DNA of 64,000 nt, from the NCBI RefSeq assembly GCF_010731875.1, contig NZ_AP022595.1:3038001-3102000 (forward strand). Direction: 5' to 3'. Positions 1 to 7,930 of this stretch are shown piece by piece (position 1 is the first letter of the stretch; every line of letters starts with the position of its first letter). The DNA is from Mycolicibacterium sarraceniae (GTDB lineage Bacteria > Actinomycetota > Actinomycetes > Mycobacteriales > Mycobacteriaceae). The notes beneath the pieces are model-generated. The model was not told where the DNA came from. It ran no database searches and saw nothing but the letters and a program-made list of their open reading frames with translations. Made by a program: the position numbers and the translations under genes.

Positions 1-2
1 GC

Positions 3-812
3 TTCGGCGTCACCGAACCCGGTGCCGGACTCGATACTTCGCGCATCACGACGTTCGCCAAGCGTGACGGCGACGACTATGTTGTCAACGGCCGAAAAGT
101 GTGGATCTCCAAGGCGCTGGAATCCGAGAAGATCCTGCTGCTGACCCGGACCGAGAGTCGCGACGACGTCGAGAACCGCGGCGGCAAGCCCACGGAGGGA
201 TTATCGCTGTTCCTCACCGATATCGACCGGGACCACGTCGACATCCGGCCCATCAAGAAGATGGGGCGCAACGCCGTCAGCTCCAACGAGGTGTTCATCG
301 ACGATCTGCGGGTCCCGGTCTCCGACCGCATCGGTGAAGAGGGCAAGGGCTTCTCCTACATCCTGCACGGGCTGAACCCCGAGCGAATGCTGATCGCCGC
401 CGAGGCGCTGGGCATCGGGCGTGTGGCGCTGGACCGGGCGGTGAGATACGCCAACGAGCGCGTGGTGTTCGACCGGCCGATCGGGATGAACCAGGGGATC
501 CAGTTCCCGCTGGCCGATTCGCTGGCGCGTCTGGACGCCGCCGAGCTGATCCTGCGCAAGGCGACGTGGCTCTACGACAACGGAAAGCCGTGCGGCCGCG
601 AAGCCAATATGGCCAAATACCTTTGCGCGGACGCCGGATTCGGGGCAGCCGACCGTGCCCTGCAGACCCACGGCGGCATGGGCTACTCCGAGGAATACAA
701 CATCTCGCGGTTCTTCCGTGAATCACGCCTAATGAAGATCGCCCCGGTCAGCCAGGAGATGATCCTGAACTTCCTCGCGGCCAACGTTCTCGGCCTGCCC
801 AAGAGTTACTAG
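3..812 (+). CDS. Acyl-CoA dehydrogenase (FadE-type), 5' end outside window
   Basis: FAD-dependent alpha,beta-desaturation of an acyl-CoA in beta-oxidation-like breakdown. The reading frame is already open at the window edge, so the N-terminal part is missing; about 269 codons are visible. The middle-domain stretch GVTEPGAGLDTSR and the motif NGRKVWIS are typical of the family. The C-terminal helical domain carries RPIGMNQGIQFPLAD and the QTHGGMGYSEEY motif that lines the FAD/acyl pocket, followed by the usual LPKSY-like end. A class III CoA transferase follows 38 bp downstream in the same direction, suggesting activation and desaturation of one substrate. The exact acyl substrate cannot be read from the sequence. 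Confidence 0.93.
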   Translation, partial: FGVTEPGAGLDTSRITTFAKRDGDDYVVNGRKVWISKALESEKILLLTRTESRDDVENRGGKPTEGLSLFLTDIDRDHVDIRPIKKMGRNAVSSNEVFIDDLRVPVSDRIGEEGKGFSYILHGLNPERMLIAAEALGIGRVALDRAVRYANERVVFDRPIGMNQGIQFPLADSLARLDAAELILRKATWLYDNGKPCGREANMAKYLCADAGFGAADRALQTHGGMGYSEEYNISRFFRESRLMKIAPVSQEMILNFLAANVLGLPKSY

Positions 813-850
813 TGTCCTGACAGCTTCGCGGCCGACCGTATGGTGATCTG

Positions 851-2065
851 ATGAATTCTGCTCAAGGACCGGCAGCCCCGCTGGCCGGTATCACCGTCGT
901 GGCTCTGGAGCAGGCGGTGGCCGCGCCGATGTGCACTCGCGTGCTGGCCGATTTCGGGGCCCGGGTGGTCAAGGTAGAGAATCCGGCCGGCGGCGACTTC
1001 GCCCGCCACTACGACGACGTCGTCAACGGTCCGGGTGGCCTTGCCGCTCACTTCGTGTGGGCCAATCGCAATAAGGAATCCATCGCGATTGACCTGAAAT
1101 CGGCCGAGGGCCTTGAGATCCTGCACCGGCTGCTCGACGGCGCCGATGCGCTGGTCTCGAATCTAGCGCCGGGTTCCACGGCCAGGCTTGGCATCTCGCC
1201 CGAGCAGCTGCGCGAGCGGCACCCCGACGTGATTGCTCTCGAGATCGACGGCTATGGTGCCGGTGGCCCGTTGTCGAACAAACGCGCCTACGACTTGCTG
1301 GCTCAGTCCGAGTCCGGATCATGCGCTGTGACCGGCTATCCCGGCATGCCGGCCAAGCCGGGGCCGCCGATCGCCGATATCTCGACCGGGCTGTACTCGG
1401 CGCTGTCGATCATGGCAATGCTGATTTCTCGCGGGCAGCGGGACCACCGGGGCGCGGCCGTAACTGTCAGCCTGTTCGACACGATGATGGACCTGATGGG
1501 CTATCCGCTGACCTACGCCCAGCATTCCGGAATCGACCAGCAACCCTTGGGGATGAACTCCCCGGCGGTTGCGCCGTACGGCTCCTTCGACACCGCCGAC
1601 AACCAGACGGTCGTGCTGGGCACCACCAATGACCGGGAGTGGCAACGGCTGGCCCGCGAGATCATCGAGCGGCCCGACTTGGCCGACGACCCGCGCTACG
1701 CCACCAACTCCGATCGCTGCGCCCACCGTGATGTGCTCAACGATGCCATCCAAACCTGGTGTGGCCAGCACGATCTCGCGCACATCCAGAAGACCGCTGA
1801 CACCGCGGGCATCGGCAATGCCCGCTACAACCTGCCCAGCGACGTGCTGGCGCATCCTCAGCTGTCGGAACGCGATCGTTGGCGCACAGTGCAGACCACG
1901 GCCGGCCCGATCGAGGCCATCCTGCCGCCGCCGATCATCTCCGGTTACGAGCAGCCGATGGGGCCGGTGCCGGGTCTCGGAGAGCACACCGATGCCCTGC
2001 TAGCCGAATTGGGTCTGCCCGGCAACGAGATCGGCCGACTGCGCGAGCAAGGCGTGGTCGCGTGA
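851..2065 (+). CDS. CaiB/BaiF class III CoA transferase
   Basis: 404 residues, the usual length for a family III CoA transferase, which moves CoA from an acyl-CoA donor to a free carboxylic acid. The N-terminus PLAGITVVALEQAVAAPMCTRVLADFGARV is the recognisable Rossmann-like start, with VVKVENPAGGD next. ATG 851 begins the conserved region and is 38 bp after the upstream acyl-CoA dehydrogenase, probably co-transcribed. A second, distant paralogue lies at 22421. Substrate unknown. It is followed not by another intact gene but by broken acyl-CoA dehydrogenase pieces. Confidence 0.92.
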   Translation: MNSAQGPAAPLAGITVVALEQAVAAPMCTRVLADFGARVVKVENPAGGDFARHYDDVVNGPGGLAAHFVWANRNKESIAIDLKSAEGLEILHRLLDGADALVSNLAPGSTARLGISPEQLRERHPDVIALEIDGYGAGGPLSNKRAYDLLAQSESGSCAVTGYPGMPAKPGPPIADISTGLYSALSIMAMLISRGQRDHRGAAVTVSLFDTMMDLMGYPLTYAQHSGIDQQPLGMNSPAVAPYGSFDTADNQTVVLGTTNDREWQRLAREIIERPDLADDPRYATNSDRCAHRDVLNDAIQTWCGQHDLAHIQKTADTAGIGNARYNLPSDVLAHPQLSERDRWRTVQTTAGPIEAILPPPIISGYEQPMGPVPGLGEHTDALLAELGLPGNEIGRLREQGVVA

Positions 2066-2078
2066 CACGGCATGAGAA

Positions 2079-2261
2079 CTAAGGAGTGGTACTGCGATTC
2101 GCCGTACTGGCAGCCGGCTGGCCGGAATCCTGCAGACGATGTGCCGGCATCCGGCCCGCCTTCTCCCACTGCGGGTCAGCCGGAACGACTTCCTTCTCGA
2201 TGAAGTCTCGGGCGAGTTCACGAAAAGCCTCGTGATCTTGGGTGAACAGATCCCGGCGCAT
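2079..2261 (-). pseudogene. Inverted N-terminal fragment of an acyl-CoA dehydrogenase
   Basis: The minus-strand frame from ATG 2261 reads RRDLFTQDHEAFRELARDF then IEKEVVPADPQWEKAGRMP, a textbook acyl-CoA dehydrogenase N-terminus (about 39 residues). After RMP the homology ends and the frame runs into unrelated residues before a stop. The matching C-terminal piece lies just to the right on the opposite strand (2331-2594), so the two ends of one enzyme type now point away from each other. Probably the product of an inversion plus deletion. Confidence 0.75.
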
Positions 2262-2298
2262 CAGGCCCCGATCAGTTGATCATCTCGACGATGGTGCC

Positions 2299-2322
2299 AT
2301 TGGCATTGGCATTGGCATTGGC
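2299..2322. repeat. Hexanucleotide tandem repeat (ATTGGC)x4
   Basis: Four perfect copies of ATTGGC in a row, lying in the short stretch between the divergent N- and C-terminal fragments of acyl-CoA dehydrogenase. It may mark the rearrangement junction or have grown after loss of selection. Confidence 0.9.
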
Positions 2323-2330
2323 GGCGTCTT

Positions 2331-2594
2331 CGCTCGGCGATCGCCGCTGCGATCCAGTACACCCAGAGCCGCAAGGCATTCGCCACACCTGTCGCCTCGT
2401 TTCAGAACACCACGTTCGACCTCACCGAGATGCGGCAACGTGTGATCGACCGTTGCCTGCAGCTGTTCGGCGGCTACGGCTACATGATGGAATATCCGAT
2501 CGCCCGCCTCTACACCGATGCACGGGTGGCTCGGATCTATGCCGGCGCCAGCGAGGTGATGAGGGTGATCATCGCTAGCTCGTTGGGGTCGTAG
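2331..2594 (+). pseudogene. C-terminal fragment of an acyl-CoA dehydrogenase with internal deletion
   Basis: The plus frame reads IAAAIQYTQSRKAFATPVA, then SFQNTTFDL, then directly EMRQRVIDRCLQLFGGYGYM and MEYPIARLYTDARVARIYAG, ending ASEVMRVIIASSLGS and a TAG at 2592-2594. Both blocks are standard acyl-CoA dehydrogenase C-domain sequence, but roughly 30 residues normally between them (the helix carrying an AxxxK segment) are absent. No start codon or N-terminal domain precedes it in this frame. Non-functional relic. Confidence 0.8.
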
Positions 2595-2618
2595 CGGCAA
2601 ATAATCTCGCTGAGACCC

Positions 2619-2648
2619 TTGTCACACCGCCCGAAACCAACCTACTGT
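2619..2648 (+). promoter_or_regulatory. Likely promoter of the TetR gene
   Basis: TTGTCA at 2619-2624 and TACTGT at 2643-2648, 18 bp apart, fit a mycobacterial SigA-type promoter. A TCTC-GCT-GAGA inverted repeat (2605-2615) lies just upstream and could be an operator. Inferred from sequence only. Confidence 0.5.
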
Positions 2649-2682
2649 GTGTTCACTAGGTTGTCCTGGGGAGGGAGTTCGG

Positions 2683-3291
2683 GTGACGGCAACGCGGCCG
2701 TACGCAACCCTTCTGGCCAAGGGCGAAGACCGTAAGCAGCGCATTCTCGACGTCGCGCAGCGGCTGCTGGCGCGGAACGGCTGGCGCAACACCACATTGG
2801 CCCAGATCGCGCGGGAGGCCGGCGTGACCGCGGCCGGGCTGCTGCACCACTTCGAATCCAAAGAGCAGCTACTGCACGCGGTGCTCGACGCCCGCGATGC
2901 CGACGACAGCGAGCACGCCGATTACCTTTTCGGTGACCTCGTCGAGGGCATCGCCAACGCTGCCGACCGGATGGACCGGTCACCGCAGCTGGTCGGTACC
3001 TTCGCAGTGCTGATGGTGGAGAACATCGCACCAGATGCACCCTTGCATGACCGGCTGCTGACCCGGTATCAGGACGCAATTGAGATCGTGGCCGAGGGAA
3101 TTCGCCGCGGGCAGGCCGACGGCCGCTACCGAACCGACATCAACCCGGCCCTCAAAGCCATCGAAATCCTGGCATTTGTGAACGGAATGGAGACCTCATG
3201 GCTGCTCGACCCGTCGATACCGCTGACCGATGTGTTCCGGGAGTACTCCAGGTCGCTGGCGGGCCAGATGGCGCCACTCGCCGGATCATGA
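2683..3291 (+). CDS. TetR/AcrR family transcriptional regulator
   Basis: 202 residues from GTG 2683, chosen because a GGGGAGGG ribosome-binding site sits just before it; the frame is open further up but without support. The N-terminal HTH region DRKQRILDVAQRLLARNGW, TTLAQIAREAGVTAAGLLHHF, ESKEQLL is a standard TetR DNA-binding domain (about residues 15-62). The C-terminal ligand domain is not assignable to a ligand. The stop overlaps the start of the next gene (ATGA), so both are translated together. Likely represses neighbouring catabolic genes. Confidence 0.92.
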   Translation: MTATRPYATLLAKGEDRKQRILDVAQRLLARNGWRNTTLAQIAREAGVTAAGLLHHFESKEQLLHAVLDARDADDSEHADYLFGDLVEGIANAADRMDRSPQLVGTFAVLMVENIAPDAPLHDRLLTRYQDAIEIVAEGIRRGQADGRYRTDINPALKAIEILAFVNGMETSWLLDPSIPLTDVFREYSRSLAGQMAPLAGS

Positions 3292-3794
3292 GGTACCGGC
3301 TCGACATCGTCGCGCCCAGCGTCGCCGAGGCGGTGCAGCACGCCGGTGGGTGGATCTTCGACCGCGTGATGGCCGGCTGGGACGTCCATGTCCTGCTCGC
3401 GCAACCCGGTGACACCCGGCCGCTGTCGATCCTGGGCGCCCAAACCGTCGACTTCGAATCCGTACTCGAAGCCGGCGATGACCAGCCGCATCCCCAGGCC
3501 CTCGCGGTGGCCGCGGACCTCGTCGACACCGACGCTCGGGTGCGTGAGGGTGTCTTGCGGGCGCTGGACTACGGCATGACCGAGGTGGCGCTGTGGGGCG
3601 AGGCGCAGCCCGTCGAACTCGATCGCACCGTCGATTCGGTTGAGCACCGGCTGAGCTCGGCGGCGCGGGTATTCAAGGCACAGGCGCTGGCCGCCGCGGC
3701 GGTCAGCGATATCACCGTGGCACCCACCGAAACCTTCCGCAGCGGGGCGATGAGCTGCCCGCCGATCGGTGCCGACCTGGTCCCCGCTAGCTGA
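3288..3794 (+). CDS. Conserved hypothetical protein, coupled to TetR
   Basis: 168 residues from ATG 3288, which overlaps the TetR stop by 4 bp; starting earlier would overlap the TetR gene for 90 bp. It begins RYRLDIVAPSVAEAVQHAGG and continues WIFDRVMAGWDVHVLL. No signal peptide, membrane segment or catalytic motif is evident. I do not recognise the family. Its coupling to the regulator suggests an accessory role, perhaps ligand sensing, but nothing in the sequence shows it. The following 146 bp (3795-3940) holds no convincing gene. Confidence 0.75.
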   Translation: MRYRLDIVAPSVAEAVQHAGGWIFDRVMAGWDVHVLLAQPGDTRPLSILGAQTVDFESVLEAGDDQPHPQALAVAADLVDTDARVREGVLRALDYGMTEVALWGEAQPVELDRTVDSVEHRLSSAARVFKAQALAAAAVSDITVAPTETFRSGAMSCPPIGADLVPAS

Positions 3795-3940
3795 GCTCGG
3801 CCGCCCCGGGCCCTGCGGCCTTGCGGGTGGGGCAGGACGATGAACGGCAGGTTCTCGCCGATGAATGTGAACCCGAGGCCGAAGGCGTCCTGCCCGATAC
3901 ATCCAGGTCGAGCTCACCGGACGACGCCGTACCCCGAGCG

Positions 3941-4132
3941 TTACTCCTTGATGGAGATGGCTTGCCGCGGGCACTGGCGCACGGCTTCGCGGATCTGTTC
4001 CTCGTTCTCCGGGGTCACCTCGTCGGTGAGGACGTGCAGGTAGTCCTGGTCGTCGAGGTCGAACACCGCGGGGATGATTCCCATACAGATCGCGTTTGCC
4101 TCACACAGGCCGAAGTCCACCTCGATCTTCAT
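3941..4132 (-). CDS. [3Fe-4S]-type ferredoxin
   Basis: 63 residues from ATG 4132, which overlaps the stop of the upstream P450 (ATGA), a classic P450-ferredoxin pair. It starts KIEVDFGLCEANAICMG and has a distal CPRQAI. The cysteine spacing C-x5-C...C-P, without the fourth cysteine of 4Fe-4S ferredoxins, fits the single-cluster 3Fe-4S ferredoxins that feed electrons to mycobacterial P450s. Acts in the cytosol as electron carrier; its reductase may be the NuoF-like protein at 9859 (inference). Confidence 0.93.
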   Translation of the reverse strand: MKIEVDFGLCEANAICMGIIPAVFDLDDQDYLHVLTDEVTPENEEQIREAVRQCPRQAISIKE

Positions 4133-5331
4133 CGCAGCACCTGCACCGGGACGTGGGAGAAGCCGGCCACATTCTGCATCTGGACGCGCCGGAGGCCGTC
4201 CCACTGCACTTCGTAGCGCGGCATGAAGTCGAGCATCTTCTCCAGTGCGATCGCGCTTTCCATTCGGGCCAGGGCCGCGCCCAGGCAGCTATGGATGCCG
4301 TAGCCGAGGCCCAGGTTCTGCGCCTCGGTGCGGTCGCGGTCGATGTCGAAGGTGTCGGCGTCGGTGAAGGCGGCCGAGTCCCGGTTGGCCGACGCAATCA
4401 GCAGGAACACCGGCTTGCCTGCTGGGATCGTTCCGCTGGGCAGTGTCGCCTCCTTCAACGTGTACCGCACGTTGTACTGCACCGGGCCTTCGTAGCGCAG
4501 CAGTTCCTCCACCGCCGCGGGAATCTTGTCCCGGTCGTCAAGCAGCTTCGTCCACTGGTCGGGGAAACGGGCGAAGTTGACCGCGGCGGTTCCCATCAGC
4601 TTGGTTACGGTTTCGGCACCCGCGCCGCCGAGAAGCGTTGCAAAACCGCAGATTTCGATGTCGTCGAGGCGACGCAGAGTGCCGTCGTCGTTGGGGATCT
4701 CGGCGGCGATCAGGCGGCTAATCATGTCATCCCGCGGATTCTCGCGCCGCTCCTGCACCAGTCCGTAGTAGTACATCGCGGTGTCGATATTGGCCTGCAT
4801 GCCGGCTTCGCTATAGGCGATCTGTCCGGGTTCTCGGCTCAGGCTGGTGTCGATCCAGTGCCGAACCTGCTGGCGGTATTCCTCGGGCACGCCGGCCATC
4901 TGGGTGATGACCTCGACCGGGAAAGGGCCGGAGAAGTCCTGGACCATGTCGAACGCATCCGGATTGACCGCGGCCAGATACTTGTCGATCAGTTCGATGA
5001 TCACCTCTTTTTGCGACTGGACCGCGCGGGGAGTGAACGCCTTGTTCAGCAGGCTGCGCATGTGCCGGTGCTCGGGCGGGTCCATGAAGATGATCGACTT
5101 CTGCGGCGGCTCATCGCCCTTGACCATGGCCAGATCGCAACCCCGCGACGACGAGAAGCTGTCGTGGTCCTTCAACGCCGCCGAGACGTCCTCGTGGCGC
5201 GAGAGGGCATAGAAGTCCTCATTGGCGTCGTAATAGATCGGCGCCTCATCCCGCATCCGGCGGTAGATGTCGAACGGGTTCTCGAAGTATTCCTGCGAGA
5301 ACGGATCGAAGACGAGTTCGGCCTGGGTCAT
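4129..5331 (-). CDS. Cytochrome P450 monooxygenase
   Basis: 400 residues, normal for a soluble bacterial P450. The I-helix oxygen-activation motif GGAGAET is near residues 235-241, the K-helix ExxR is EELLR at 276-279, and the heme-thiolate loop is GYGIHSCLG with Cys349. The usual Phe at the start of that loop is Leu here. Substrate unknown; a hydroxylation of an alicyclic or steroid-like compound is plausible from context. The gene is first of a two-gene unit with the ferredoxin, preceded by an inverted repeat at 5365-5396. Confidence 0.95.
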   Translation of the reverse strand: MTQAELVFDPFSQEYFENPFDIYRRMRDEAPIYYDANEDFYALSRHEDVSAALKDHDSFSSSRGCDLAMVKGDEPPQKSIIFMDPPEHRHMRSLLNKAFTPRAVQSQKEVIIELIDKYLAAVNPDAFDMVQDFSGPFPVEVITQMAGVPEEYRQQVRHWIDTSLSREPGQIAYSEAGMQANIDTAMYYYGLVQERRENPRDDMISRLIAAEIPNDDGTLRRLDDIEICGFATLLGGAGAETVTKLMGTAAVNFARFPDQWTKLLDDRDKIPAAVEELLRYEGPVQYNVRYTLKEATLPSGTIPAGKPVFLLIASANRDSAAFTDADTFDIDRDRTEAQNLGLGYGIHSCLGAALARMESAIALEKMLDFMPRYEVQWDGLRRVQMQNVAGFSHVPVQVLR

Positions 5332-5364
5332 TGCGATCTCCTCCGAGGCGAGGGCTGGTCCATA

Positions 5365-5396
5365 AGCGTTACGGAAAGCTGGTTGATTGTAACGCT
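5365..5396. promoter_or_regulatory. Inverted repeat operator candidate upstream of P450
   Basis: Perfect 8-bp arms AGCGTTAC (5365-5372) and GTAACGCT (5389-5396) separated by 16 bp, 34 bp before the P450 start. On the minus strand TACAAT overlaps the distal arm and could be the -10 element. This is a good operator candidate for a dimeric repressor. Confidence 0.5.
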
Positions 5397-5433
5397 AACA
5401 GTGGGGCATCCGGGAGAGCTGAAAATGGCTGAA

Positions 5434-6243
5434 TCACCTAACTTTCTTGCGCGAAAGGCCGGCATTGACGACCTCGTCGAGCAGGCCGAGGTCACTGCCC
5501 AGATCGGCCACCGTCGCGCGGACGACGGCCACGTCTTTGCCGATGAATTCGCCGACGGCGCCGATGAATCCGGCGGCCGAGCCGACTCGGGCGATCGAGC
5601 TCAGGGCGCGGCTCGTGCCGCTGCCATGGGGGAGCGCCGCCAGCAGCGTGGTCTCGTCGACGCCGAGGCGTTCGGCAAGGTACACCGCCTCGGCCACGAT
5701 CCCGATCTGCGCGGCGAACATTGCGTTGTTGATCAGCTTGACTCGCTGGCCGAAACCGAGCGGTCCGACGTGCAGAACCGGATCGCCGTAGCTGGACAGC
5801 AGCCAGTGGACCCGCTGCACCGCCTCGTCGTCGCCGCCGACGAATAACGTCACGGTCCCGGCGGCGATATCCTGCGGTCCGCCGCTGACTGGTGCGTCGA
5901 TCACGGCAACCTCGTGCGCGCGGGCCTGTTCGGCGATGGCGTCGGCGGTGCGTGGGCTGCCCGTCGTGTGTAGGACCAACACCGAGCCCGACTGCATACT
6001 GTCGAGCAGGCCGTCGGCCAGGCAGATCTGGCGCACCTGCTCGTCGGTGAACACACAGACCACCACCGCATCGGCGTCGCGAGCCAGCTCTGCCAGACTC
6101 TCGGCCGGTATGGCGCCTAACTCTGCTGTGGCGGCGAGCTTTTCGGGTGTGCGGCCCAGTACTGCGACATCGTGACCGGCGTCGACAAGCCGACGCACCA
6201 TGGGCGCACCCATTCGGCCCGCGCCGACGAAGCCGACCTTCAC
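5434..6243 (-). CDS. NAD(P)-dependent oxidoreductase, 3-hydroxyisobutyrate dehydrogenase family
   Basis: 269 residues. The N-terminal Rossmann motif KVGFVGAGRMGAPMVRRL, a substrate-binding DAPVSGGPQ motif near residue 120 and the catalytic Lys in RVKLINNAMF near residue 170 identify a beta-hydroxyacid dehydrogenase. It oxidises a 3-hydroxy acid or related alcohol with NAD(P). The start overlaps the stop of a second copy of the same family (6240-7058) by 4 bp, so the two may be a heteromeric pair or act on successive hydroxyacids. Last gene of the leftward run before the P450 promoter gap. Confidence 0.92.
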   Translation of the reverse strand: MKVGFVGAGRMGAPMVRRLVDAGHDVAVLGRTPEKLAATAELGAIPAESLAELARDADAVVVCVFTDEQVRQICLADGLLDSMQSGSVLVLHTTGSPRTADAIAEQARAHEVAVIDAPVSGGPQDIAAGTVTLFVGGDDEAVQRVHWLLSSYGDPVLHVGPLGFGQRVKLINNAMFAAQIGIVAEAVYLAERLGVDETTLLAALPHGSGTSRALSSIARVGSAAGFIGAVGEFIGKDVAVVRATVADLGSDLGLLDEVVNAGLSRKKVR

Positions 6244-7058
6244 CTGGGGTTGCCCATCAACCTCAGCGCTGCATCGGCCGCATCGAGCACCGCACCAGGC
6301 TGTGCGCCGGCATTCTCGGCGATCCCGGCGATCAGACTGACGTCCTTATGTAGCAGCCCAGCCGCGACCTGCTTGAGGATGTCGAGGCTGCCGCCGAAGC
6401 GGGCCACGCTGCCCAGCGCGAAACTGTTGGCCGAACCCCTAGTGATCACCTCAGACAGATTCTTCGCCGGCACGCCCAGTGCCGCGCCCAGGTCGAGCGC
6501 AGTCTTGGCGGTCGCGATGTTGGCGGTGAACAGCAGGTTGTTCAGCAGCTTGGTGACCTGCCCGGCGCCCACCCCACCCAGGTGGACGATCGGGTCGGCG
6601 TAGGTGGCGAACACCGGGCGGACCTTCTCCACGGTGGCCTCGTCGCCGCCGATCATCACCAGCAGCTTGCCCTCTTCGGCTGCCGGGCCGCCGCCGCTCA
6701 CCGGTGCGTCCACTACGGCCACGCCCTGGGCGGCGGCCGTCTCGGCAAGCTTTCGGCAGGTGTCGGGATGCACGGTGGCGTGCACCGCGATGACGCCGCC
6801 AGGCTGAAGCCCGGACAGCACGCCGCCCTCGCCGGTGGCGACCTCGAGCACGTCGGCGTCACCGACCACGCACAGGCAGACCAGCTCACTGTTCGCGGCC
6901 AATTCCGCCGGGGTGGCGGCCACCGTCGCCGCGGTATCGGCGAACGGCTCCACCGACGCCGCGCGTCGCGCCCACAGCGTGAGCGGGTAGCCACCCTCGA
7001 CGATCCGGCGAGCCATGGGAGCGCCCTGGCTGCCCAGCCCGATGAATCCGACACGCAT
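6240..7058 (-). CDS. NAD(P)-dependent oxidoreductase, 3-hydroxyisobutyrate dehydrogenase family
   Basis: 272 residues with RVGFIGLGSQGAPMARRI at the N-terminus, DAPVSGGGPA near 118-127 and catalytic Lys in VTKLLNNLLF. The Met usual in the GxGxMG dinucleotide motif is replaced by Gln. It is clearly diverged from its downstream neighbour, so this is an old duplication rather than a recent one. Its ATG 7058 overlaps the end of the upstream hydrolase gene. Likely acts on hydroxyacid intermediates made by the surrounding hydrolases and the lyase. Confidence 0.91.
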   Translation of the reverse strand: MRVGFIGLGSQGAPMARRIVEGGYPLTLWARRAASVEPFADTAATVAATPAELAANSELVCLCVVGDADVLEVATGEGGVLSGLQPGGVIAVHATVHPDTCRKLAETAAAQGVAVVDAPVSGGGPAAEEGKLLVMIGGDEATVEKVRPVFATYADPIVHLGGVGAGQVTKLLNNLLFTANIATAKTALDLGAALGVPAKNLSEVITRGSANSFALGSVARFGGSLDILKQVAAGLLHKDVSLIAGIAENAGAQPGAVLDAADAALRLMGNPR

Positions 7059-7930
7059 TAGCCAGCCTCCAGGTCCACATCAGCGGTGATGCAGTGGTTC
7101 ACGAACGCGAAAACGCCCGAATGGTACTGCGCGGCCGCCACACCCAGGCTCAGATTGTGGCCAGCGCCATTCTGGTGGTGGATCTCGACGTGCCGCGACT
7201 TGGCGAACAACGCGGCGATATCGGCGGTTGCCTCAGGGGTGGAGTCCCACACCTTTTCGTGTTCGGCCGCGGTGAACCGCACCGGAGCGACGACGTGGCC
7301 GGCCAGTGCAGGAAAGTCGCGACCAGCCCAATGTGTCGAGATCTCAGCCTCCTGCGGCGGCGCCCCGGCGGAGCCGACGGCGTTGACGACGTCAGCGGGG
7401 TAGAGCTCCTCGGGCGCCCAGATCAGCTCGCGGATGCCCGCCGGCCGGTGGGTGGGCGTAGCCTGCTTGAGAATTGCTCTGGCGGCGGGATATTGGCGCA
7501 GCCCGGTACCCGCCAGCTCGAGACCGAGCAGATCGCGCCCGCGCTCGGCGACGGCCATCCGCAAGGCCAGTTCGCAGCCATTGGAATGGGCCAGAACGAA
7601 CAGGCCCGCGCCGCGCTCGCACTTACCGAGCATCGCGTCGGCGGCGCCGTAGGCCAACTCGACTCGACGCTGCGGGTCCCACATCGCATCGGAGTACGGC
7701 GCCGACGCGCCGTAACCCGGCCGATCCAGGGCCACCGCACTGAAACCGGCTGCGGCAGCAGCGCGCACCAGCGACAGGTCCGGATGGCCGGGGCAGTCGA
7801 AGTACACCGCCGACGATGCCCCGCCATGCAGGGCGACGATGACCGCACGCGGATTGGGCGCCTCGGCGAACAGACCGGACATCGGGATCCCGGCGACCGG
7901 CACCACCCGGCGGGTGGGGGCGTCAGTCAT
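7058..7930 (-). CDS. Alpha/beta hydrolase
   Basis: 290 residues. The oxyanion-hole region VALHGGASS, the nucleophile elbow VLAHSNGCELAL (Ser in AHSNG, a variant of GxSxG) and a late GAGHNLSLG carrying the catalytic His mark an alpha/beta-fold hydrolase. It probably cleaves an ester, thioester or lactone. It overlaps the lyase-like gene upstream by 8 bp and the dehydrogenase downstream by 1 bp, so it belongs to a tight operon running from 11166 to 5434. Confidence 0.88.
   Translation of the reverse strand: MTDAPTRRVVPVAGIPMSGLFAEAPNPRAVIVALHGGASSAVYFDCPGHPDLSLVRAAAAAGFSAVALDRPGYGASAPYSDAMWDPQRRVELAYGAADAMLGKCERGAGLFVLAHSNGCELALRMAVAERGRDLLGLELAGTGLRQYPAARAILKQATPTHRPAGIRELIWAPEELYPADVVNAVGSAGAPPQEAEISTHWAGRDFPALAGHVVAPVRFTAAEHEKVWDSTPEATADIAALFAKSRHVEIHHQNGAGHNLSLGVAAAQYHSGVFAFVNHCITADVDLEAG

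Noticed and set aside
3795..3940. Possible coding relic on the minus strand (GQDAFGLGFTFIGENLPFIV)
   Set aside because: Reads like protein but has no start, stop context or recognised family; too short to support.
4096..5847. 583-codon open frame on the plus strand
   Set aside because: It is antisense to a P450 with all catalytic motifs and to part of a dehydrogenase; its protein is Arg/Gly/Asp/Val-rich with no family match, a usual shadow in high-GC DNA.
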